Positions 48,578-54,311 of a stretch of DNA of 54,311 nucleotides are shown piece after piece (position 1 is the stretch's first letter; every line of letters starts with the position of its first letter). The translations under genes were made by a program, and so were the position numbers. Under the pieces are notes generated by a model that was not told the origin of the DNA, ran no database searches, and saw nothing but the letters and a program-made list of their open reading frames with translations. The stretch covers positions 1-54,311 of the forward strand of contig JAFTWE010000016.1 of assembly GCA_017465465.1 (NCBI GenBank). Direction: 5' to 3'. The stretch comes from Clostridia bacterium. GTDB lineage: Bacteria > Bacillota > Clostridia > Oscillospirales > Acutalibacteraceae.

Positions 48578-50152
48578 AATATCACCACCAAAATAAATCA
48601 TAACATAAAAATATAATAACCGCAACCCCGAAAGATTGCGGTTATTCTTTGGCGGAACAATGTACGAGGTGTTCGAACATTGCTCCATGGCTGATTTTTC
48701 GCCGTTGAAGGCTGCTTCAATATCATCAAGCGGAATGTCATCTATAGTGACTGGCTTATTGCTTGCGTTGATAATAAGTGTCAGATGGTCATCATAAAGA
48801 TAGACCGAATGAACAAAGATATTGATGATTGCTCTGCGTTTTGCCATATCATCTCCAGGCATTTCACAGACATAATTGAGAAAAGCTAATATCTGTGCTT
48901 CATTCAGAAGAACACGCTTATTCTGTTCAATTGCAAGCTGTTCCTCAAGCTCTTCTTTTTCTGCCTGACGGCGATTGATTCGCTCTGTAAGTGCTACCGC
49001 ATCTCCGCCTTTTTCAATGGATAACCACATATTTTCAATGGCTTCATTAATTTCCTTGATTGAACTTTTAAGATTTTTGATGGAGAGGTTGTCGGGATTT
49101 CTGTTGCACTCTTCCGAAATCTTTTGGGCTATATACTGCATCTTTTCATCCGTCAGCATTTTAAGGCATTCGTTAATAACAAGGTCTTCAATCAGTTGTT
49201 TGCTGATAGACTTCTTTTCGCATTTCTTTTTCCTTGCACTCTTGCAGACATAATAGTGATATACAGCTCCCGATTTACCTGTACCGCAAACACCTATCAT
49301 CATTTCCTTACAATGACCGCAGAAAAGCTTGGTGGTTAAAATATAGGCATCGTCACCCTTTGTTTTTGCCTGTGCTCGTTTATTCCTGTTCAAAATCTCC
49401 TGTACCCGATAGTATAAATCATCTTCAATAATTCTCGGCATACCACCGGGAGTCTCCTTTCCGCTGTATAAATAATAGCCGATATAGCGTTTGTTACTTA
49501 AAAGTCTTGTAAGACTTGTGAAGCTGAATTCATTACCTATTGAGGTTTTAATGTGCCGTCTGTTAAGGTCTTTGATTATTTCAACTTTTGGTTCACCACG
49601 GGCATAGCGCTCATAGATTTCTCTGACAATTGCCGCTTCATCCTCATCAACATAAAAGGTTCGGTCTTTCTTGTTTACCTTAAAGCCGAGTCCGGGATTA
49701 CTACCGTTTGACAGGCACTTTTCTGCATTAATAGCAAGGCCACGGTTTATCTTCTGTGCCAACTCAACGGAATAATATTCTGCCATACTTTCAAGCAATC
49801 CCTCAACAAGGATACCTGAAGCATCTTCGGTGATATTTTCTTTAGCTGAGAAAACTCTTACACCGTTCTTCTTCAGCTTTGCCTTATAAATTGCACTGTC
49901 GTATCTGTTACGGGCGAAACGGTCAAGCTGATAGACAAGCACACCCTCGAAGGTGTGTTTTTCACTGTCGGTAATCATTCGCTGGAAGTCCGTACGGTTA
50001 TCGGAAGTACCGCTTTGCGCTCGGTCTATATATTCACCAACTACCGTATAATTATGGGCTGCCGCATATTCATAACAGATTTTCAACTGTCCTTCAATTG
50101 ATTGCTCCGTCTGTCTCTTACAAGAGAAACGGGCATATATAACTACATTCAT
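48578..50152 (-). CDS. Large serine recombinase of an integrative element
   Basis: Site-specific recombinase. Catalytic S10 in VVIYARFSCKRQTEQS; resolvase domain to about 140 with YQLDRFARNRYDSA; recombinase domain about 165-270 (GLGFKVNKKDRTFYVDEDEA); zinc ribbon 283-330 (CGHCKEMM..CKSARKKKC); coiled coil about 360-420. The core ends around LDDIEAAFNGEKSAMEQ; the tail CSNTSYIVPPKNNRNLSGLR resembles variable tails of clostridial recombinases. There is no stop codon, so the frame runs into the glycosidase (coordinates stop at that start codon). Insertion at this site probably replaced the native stop. Confidence 0.9.
48605..48646 (-). terminator. Terminator-like hairpin inside the recombinase tail
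   Basis: A perfect 11-bp stem AATAACCGCAA/TTGCGGTTATT (48615-48625, 48636-48646) followed on the minus strand by ATATTTTTATG. It lies within codons of the tail NNRNLSGLRLLYFY. A weak TTGCGG-17-TATGAT pair (48625-48620, 48602-48597) could start transcription toward the glycosidase gene. Confidence 0.65.
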
Positions 50153-50215
50153 TTTAATCCTCCTGAATTTGTTGTTTTAATTTTATTTATATTATTTTCT
50201 TTGTCGAATGTGTGA

Positions 50216-50247
50216 AGCTCCCCGATACCGTAAAATATCGGGGAGCT
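50216..50247. terminator. Hairpin after the small element protein
   Basis: A perfect 12-bp stem AGCTCCCCGATA/TATCGGGGAGCT (50216-50227, 50236-50247) lies five bases past the stop. No T tract follows on the minus strand, so termination strength is doubtful. Confidence 0.55.
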
Positions 50248-50252
50248 GTATA

Positions 50253-50477
50253 TTAAGCATACTCAGGATGCGTTTCTAACCATTTATTATAATATTCCTT
50301 TCCAAAATCACTTTCGTAAAACTTTTTGATTTCGGGAACCATAGCCGAGGCAAAAGAATCAAGAACTTCTTTCGGCAGTTCAACTTTACTGTAATCAACG
50401 GGAGTAAAAGAGAACTCGCCACGGGTATCGGTAACAAGATAATAAATAATATATTTAATGGTATCAATAAACTTCAT
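50253..50477 (-). CDS. Small hypothetical element protein
   Basis: A 74-residue soluble protein: an N-terminal MKFIDTIKYIIYYLVTD segment, then VELPKEVLDSFASAMVPEIKKFYES and KEYYNKWLETHPEYA helices. I do not recognise it. The ATG at 50477 follows GAGGTGATGCAA, with the GAGGTG overlapping the parB end, so it is coupled to parB. It occurs between ParB and the recombinase, a slot often filled by short accessory proteins in mobilizable elements. Confidence 0.7.
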   Translation of the reverse strand: MKFIDTIKYIIYYLVTDTRGEFSFTPVDYSKVELPKEVLDSFASAMVPEIKKFYESDFGKEYYNKWLETHPEYA

Positions 50478-50482
50478 TTGCA

Positions 50483-51361
50483 TCACCTCGCATCCCTACT
50501 GTTTCTGTTTCGCTGACGCTGTAAAGCTCTGTTGTAATACTCACAGGCTTTCATAACGTAATCTTCAAGCTGTTGTTTGTTGGCATTCGGATAGAATCTC
50601 TGCACCTGCTCAAGCGGAAGCTTGAACATTTGCTTCTGATTAGGCTTTTCTGCCATAAGCCTGTCTTCAATGCTTTCTGCAGTAAGTGTGCCTTCATTGA
50701 AATCTCTGTGCATATGCCAAGCCTGAGAATATGACGGTGTACAATCAAACTCCTCAATTACTCGAAGCAAATCATACTGCAACTGGTCATCAAGGAACGA
50801 AAGCTCAACACCGACGGAGAAGGCAATTTTATCTTCATCCATCATTTCAAGCAATTCGGGAATCAGATAAGTCAGACGGATATATCTTTTAACTGTGTCC
50901 TTACTGATATTTTCCACTTCGGCAATCTGCTCTGTTGCTAACTTCGGTGCAGGTTGCTCCGAAGTTAAGTCAGTACGTTTTCCTTGGTGCTTCAAAGCTT
51001 CTGATTTGAGTTTGTAAGCAAATGCTCGTTCACTTGGCAGAATATGCTCACGGTGCAGATTGCTGTCAACGAGCATAATAGCCGCTTCATCACGGGTGAC
51101 AGCATAAATTAAAGCAGGTACTGTTTCCAGCCCTGCTTTCACGGATGCTCTCAGTCGTCTGTGACCTGAGATTATCTCATATTCATCTGTTGTGTTTTCT
51201 AAAGGTCTTACGACAATGGGTGAAATAACACCTTTCTGCTGTATACTTTCAATGAGATTGTTCATTTCATCATTATCTAACACCTTATACGGATGTCCCT
51301 CAAAGGGACGGATTTTATCTACCGGAATGTTTACCGGTGCTTTTAATTTTTGGTTAGCCAT
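50483..51361 (-). CDS. ParB/Spo0J-family protein of a mobile element
   Basis: A 292-residue DNA-binding protein. PVDKIRPFEGHPYKVLDNDEMNNLIESI and YEIISGHRRLRASVKAGLETVPALI (GERR-like box, here GHRR) form the CTP-binding ParB domain; ATEQIAEVENISKDTVKRYIRL is the HTH. A basic C-terminus follows. No ParA is adjacent, typical of integrative elements where ParB acts with mobilization or replication functions. The ATG at 51361 follows AAAGGAG, located inside the last codons of the relaxase. Confidence 0.9.
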   Translation of the reverse strand: MANQKLKAPVNIPVDKIRPFEGHPYKVLDNDEMNNLIESIQQKGVISPIVVRPLENTTDEYEIISGHRRLRASVKAGLETVPALIYAVTRDEAAIMLVDSNLHREHILPSERAFAYKLKSEALKHQGKRTDLTSEQPAPKLATEQIAEVENISKDTVKRYIRLTYLIPELLEMMDEDKIAFSVGVELSFLDDQLQYDLLRVIEEFDCTPSYSQAWHMHRDFNEGTLTAESIEDRLMAEKPNQKQMFKLPLEQVQRFYPNANKQQLEDYVMKACEYYNRALQRQRNRNSRDAR

Positions 51362-51362
51362 A

Positions 51363-52544
51363 TTATCGGCTCCTTTCCTGAATTTTGTTTGTATTTGTTT
51401 TAGGTTTGATAACATCACGGGCATAACGCTCATACATTCTTGAATACTCGTTGATGCTGTCCATTCTGTTTACTACATCCTCAGCCCTGTATTTAACTCT
51501 GTTTAAAATCTTTATATTCTTTCTTGCAACTCGCATAGCGGCAGTAAGAGTTGCAATATCCTCACGGATTTCACTCTGTAAGCTTTCATCACCTGAACGT
51601 ACTGCACACTTCAGTTTGTTTCTGAAAACATTTCTTGCTTCGTCCATTTCTTTTAATTCTTTTTCGGTGTTTGATATTAGTGCCTCAAGGTCCTCATAGC
51701 TTTCAACATTGTTATCAAGCAGTAAGTTCTGTTCTTCACAAAGCTGGTCGAATTTCAAAAGCTCCTGTTCAAGATAATTTTCAACCTCGTTACAATGTGG
51801 ATGCTCCTTAAACATTAACAGCCCTTTACACAAGCAAGTGTAAGAGCTGCTGATACCGCTTTTGTAATTGTAAGGATTGCCGTCAAAGAATAATGTCTTG
51901 AAAGTGATTGAATCGTGCGTGACTCTTCTTGTGTAATGTCTTTTAGTCAGTATTACTTCTTCAATATCGTTGATTGTATAACCGTCACCAAGGTCACAAA
52001 GCCATACGGGTCGGTTAAATCTTTTGTGATAAACTGTCGGTTCGGGTCTGTTGAAATCAAAAGTATATCCCTTCTTTTCCATCTGCCAAATGAAAATTCT
52101 GATGTTTGAACTTCGTGATAAACAGTCATCAATATGAAATTTCAATAAATCATACTGATGATTTTCTCCGTTTTTCTCTGCAAGATAGGTCATTCTTCTC
52201 GGAGCCTTGTGCGGCTTTTCAACTATTGATAATCCGTATTTGATGCAAAGTTCATCAGAAACTTTTCTCATTAACGCATAACTTTGTTTGCATGCATTGA
52301 ACTTTTTTCCGTCAACCATTGAAACACTATTCACTACAAAATGATTATGAATGTGTCCTCGGTCAAGATGAGTTGCTACAATAACCTCGTGTCTGTCTCC
52401 CCATAATTTCTCGGCAAGCTCTTTTCCTATTTCGTGAGCAAGCTCAGGTGTAACTTCACCCGGCTTAAAACTCTGATAACCGTGAAATGCAATTATTATT
52501 ATTTTTGGGCTTATTTGCGTTATGACCATCATTTCAGAAAGCAT
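51363..52544 (-). pseudogene. MobA/VirD2-type relaxase, N-terminus lost
   Basis: Relaxases nick the origin of transfer of mobilizable elements. The remaining frame keeps HGYQSFKPGEVTPELAHEIG, VIVATHLDRGHIHNHFVVNS (the HxH metal site), KKFNACKQSYALMRKVSDELC and a long coiled-coil C-terminus. What is missing is the roughly 80-90 residue N-terminus with the catalytic tyrosine; homology starts abruptly near 52490, and the preceding codons are low-complexity AATAATAATAAT-like sequence without an RBS. It therefore cannot nick DNA alone. The element is probably not self-mobilizable any more. Confidence 0.8.
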
Positions 52545-52550
52545 TATGTG

Positions 52551-52664
52551 ATGAATCCTAATTACAAAACATTATTAAATAAAGCTATACAAATTGGTTT
52601 GTCGCAAACCGATGTACAAGAACTTTATTCTATATTAGAAGTCGAAAGACCTAACGAATTATAA
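52551..52664 (+). CDS. Very small ORF (37 residues) before the YidD-domain gene
   Basis: Encodes a short helical peptide (NYKTLLNKAIQIGLSQTDVQ then ELYSILEVERPNEL). No clear ribosome site precedes it, and it starts just beyond the truncated relaxase. The I-G-L-S-x-x-D/E-V/I pattern faintly recalls SinI-type antirepressor helices, too weak to name. It ends 19 bases before the YidD gene. Confidence 0.4.
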   Translation: MNPNYKTLLNKAIQIGLSQTDVQELYSILEVERPNEL

Positions 52665-52683
52665 GAATTGAGAGGGTGTTTTT

Positions 52684-53403
52684 ATGGAAACTAATGTAAG
52701 AAAATCAAAGATTTATTCATATTTTTACGGTGCAAACACAGTATTTCAGCAATTCATTATTGTTATTGGGGTTTTGCTTATCCTGATGTCACAAGGTGCA
52801 ACAACTGCTAAGCGTCATCAGGCTCAGAATTTATACGAAAAGTATGAAGTGCTTCAAAATGAAGCTTATGAGCTTCAAAATGCATATGAGACAGTATATT
52901 ACGATCTAAATGACATTCTCAGAGATGATTACTATGAGGAAAACTCTGATAACTGGTATTACGGTTCATATTATGAAGGAATTGAATATGGCGAAGTAAT
53001 CGAAGTTTCAAGTGACGATAAACGCTATGAAGAAAAAAACAAGCACAATGAAGCTCTTACCTCTTTTTTTCTTTTTGATAGATTTGGCATTTTTGCATTG
53101 ATTTCCGATTCTCTAATCCAATTTCAAAGTGAACATGAAAAGTTATTTTTTGTTTTGTATGGTATAATTTTTATTATATTAGCAGGATTAATAGTTTTAA
53201 AAAAAGCAATTATTGGTGCAATAAGGTTATATCAACATTACGCACCAGAAGACATCCGACGTAGATGCTTATTTAAGCCTACATGCTCTGAATATGCAAT
53301 TCTTGCAGTCAAAAAATATGGTGTAGTGATAGGTTTGTTTAAAGCTTATAAAAGGCTTTTTAAAAGATGCCGAGGAAACATCTATATGATAGATTATCCG
53401 TAA
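52684..53403 (+). CDS. Long YidD-domain membrane protein
   Basis: A 239-residue protein whose last 63 residues are a YidD domain: IRLYQHYAPED, CLFKPTCSEYAILAVKKYG and a third cysteine in FKRCRG (C195, C201, C229). Ordinary YidD is 70-100 residues, peripheral, and helps membrane insertion with YidC. This one adds a first membrane span (about 22-38), a coiled-coil/acidic region (45-120) outside or inside, and a second span (about 154-176). RBS GAGAGGG. Set in accessory DNA beside a dead relaxase, it is unlikely to be the housekeeping copy; an effector or defence role is possible but unproven. Confidence 0.75.
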   Translation: METNVRKSKIYSYFYGANTVFQQFIIVIGVLLILMSQGATTAKRHQAQNLYEKYEVLQNEAYELQNAYETVYYDLNDILRDDYYEENSDNWYYGSYYEGIEYGEVIEVSSDDKRYEEKNKHNEALTSFFLFDRFGIFALISDSLIQFQSEHEKLFFVLYGIIFIILAGLIVLKKAIIGAIRLYQHYAPEDIRRRCLFKPTCSEYAILAVKKYGVVIGLFKAYKRLFKRCRGNIYMIDYP

Positions 53404-53435
53404 AAGAAAATAACTTTAGATTATGAATGCAAACA

Positions 53436-53475
53436 AAAGCGGTGGAAAATTGAGCTTTTCTACCGCTTTGTTTAA
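53436..53475 (+). terminator. Terminator of the YidD-domain gene
   Basis: A 14-bp stem AAAGCGGTGGAAAA/TTTTCTACCGCTTT (one G-U, 53436-53449 and 53456-53469), then GTTTAATG. The stretch 53476-53656 beyond it is A/T-rich with no gene, repeat or structure I can support. Confidence 0.75.
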
Positions 53476-53656
53476 TGTATAAAACTGTTAATTATTAATT
53501 ATATAGAGGCTAAATTCCAAGGATGCCAAATCACTTGAAGTGTGCAAAATTTTAGAAGCATTTGCATCTTTGCTTTTCGCCTAAAATTCTCATAAAATAA
53601 AGAGTTTTTGAAACGAATTCTTCAAGAGTGCAAATGGTATCAAAAATTTGAAAAAA

Positions 53657-53806
53657 TCAATGAATGATTTTCAATTCAATGCGTAATATTTCACCGTCAG
53701 CAGAGTGTTGCTTCTTGGTAAGAATATCATTGAAATTTTCTGTCAAGAGTGTCCAAAGCTCAGCAGAATGTTTGTTTGATACTTCAATAGAATATTTCAC
53801 TGTCAT
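53657..53806 (-). CDS. Small protein coupled to TnpV
   Basis: A 49-residue product (MTVKYSIEVSNKHSAELWTL, then NDILTKKQHSADGEILRIELKI) overlapping the tnpV stop by ATGA, with GGAG 11 bases upstream. Beta-helix-beta pattern; I do not recognise it. Similar short partners follow TnpV genes in clostridial elements (recollection, not verified). Confidence 0.6.
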   Translation of the reverse strand: MTVKYSIEVSNKHSAELWTLLTENFNDILTKKQHSADGEILRIELKIIH

Positions 53807-54156
53807 ACATATATCAACTCCTTACACACAATTTCACTTGCTCTTTCCTGAATACTGTTCATTCGTTGTACCCATTCGAGTTGGTTTCGAGCTTTGAGTT
53901 GTTCGGTGATGTTTTCGGATTTTATCATTTGAGCTGTGAGAGTGTTGAACATCTGCTGTGCTTGGGTGTCAATCTCTGCACAGTGTTGGTAGAGCTTGCC
54001 TTGAGTAAGAAGTGTTGCGAAGAGGACGGGGTTGTGTTTTTGTAAGTAATCCTTATACATCATGCCCCATTTGCCGAGGCGGATGGCTGTTTCTTCGGGT
54101 GGGAGTTTGAGGTTGGGTATCATATAATCGTTGACTTGTCTGTATGTAATATTCAT
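53803..54156 (-). CDS. TnpV family transposon protein
   Basis: A 117-residue protein: MNITYRQVNDYMIPNLKLP, IRLGKWGMMYKDYLQKHNPVLFATLLTQGKL and LEWVQRMNSIQERASEIVCKEL match the TnpV proteins carried by Clostridia transposons and integrative elements. Its biochemical role is unknown; it is a reliable marker of mobile DNA. RBS AAAGGATG before ATG 54156. Confidence 0.85.
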   Translation of the reverse strand: MNITYRQVNDYMIPNLKLPPEETAIRLGKWGMMYKDYLQKHNPVLFATLLTQGKLYQHCAEIDTQAQQMFNTLTAQMIKSENITEQLKARNQLEWVQRMNSIQERASEIVCKELIYV

Positions 54157-54210
54157 TTAGTTCATCCTTTCTTGATTGCAAAATCTTCAAAGGGAAATTA
54201 TTGTGATAAA

Positions 54211-54311
54211 ATGAGGAACAGCATCATCATTCCTACGATAGATGCAGAGGGAAACGTAGTTTGTTTTGATTATTATATAATAGACAAAGCTCAACTGTAT
54301 AAGTATCCTAA
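54211..54311 (+). CDS. Partial ORF running off the right edge
   Basis: An open frame from ATG 54211 to the window end encodes MRNSIIIPTIDAEG, then NVVCFDYYIIDKAQLYKYP. AAAGGGA lies 14 bases upstream, a weak site. Too short to identify; it may be the start of another mobile-element gene. Confidence 0.35.
   Translation, partial: MRNSIIIPTIDAEGNVVCFDYYIIDKAQLYKYP

Noticed and set aside
47618..50152. One genuine 844-residue bifunctional recombinase-glycosidase
   Set aside because: The glycosidase part has its own ATG and GGTGGTGAT site, the two halves are unrelated functions, and the junction contains a terminator hairpin and a typical variable recombinase tail. An insertion boundary explains it better.

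Overview
The window looks like a chromosomal segment of an anaerobic, gut-type Clostridia, most likely an Oscillospirales/Ruminococcaceae relative. This rests on genes and style: HydE ([FeFe]-hydrogenase maturation), BofA/DUF2508 from the spore-former lineage, a MetH without the reactivation domain, DUF6198, TnpV and MobA-type mobile genes, strong AGGAGG/GGTGAT ribosome sites, TTGaca-17-TATAAT promoters, and dispersed GGCTCC..GGAGCC hairpin repeats. Base composition was judged by eye only, and the species is not determined.

Layout. 1-300: terminator, a 3' tRNA remnant and a second terminator. 303-3832: a Y-family polymerase (dinB) read leftward, facing an XRE repressor / ImmA-IrrE peptidase / unknown / GNAT-DUF3795 operon read rightward; the two promoters face each other across shared AAACTTC boxes. 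3893-8345: GH36 alpha-galactosidase, YhcH-family protein, a GT2 glycosyltransferase, DUF6198 membrane protein and GNAT. 8360-10755 (-): Rrf2/IscR-type regulator, cysK broken by one extra base, and hydE. 10860-16979 (-): sugar isomerase-like protein, HAD phosphatase, SecG and topoisomerase IV A and B. 17142-21769 (-): a lipid cluster of acyl carrier protein, AMP-forming acyl ligase and two zinc-ribbon PlsC acyltransferases. 21891-22207: tRNA-Lys(TTT) with a duplicated 3' end.

22341-26651: glycosyltransferase, metF, metH. 26676-28521 (-): folA, thyA, bofA, DUF2508; with metF/metH this puts one-carbon folate metabolism on both sides of a shared terminator. 28628-31864: BaiN-like flavoprotein, then an XRE-DUF2157 membrane protein with a GDYXXLXY-type partner. 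31982-46955: three related PHP-domain proteins (two exported, one cytosolic) interspersed with a GT2, a dead sugar-nucleotidyltransferase tail, split chromate transporter, anion transporter, BrnQ, a GT32 glycosyltransferase, a rhodanese lipoprotein, a toroid protein, an AAC(6')-like acetyltransferase, a DUF4965 protein and an aquaporin.

47618 to the right edge is accessory DNA. A large serine recombinase reads in frame into a host glycosidase gene (probable element boundary). It is followed by a small protein, ParB, a 5'-truncated MobA relaxase, an unusual long YidD-domain protein and TnpV. This looks like a decayed integrative mobilizable element with later insertions; its far end is not identified.
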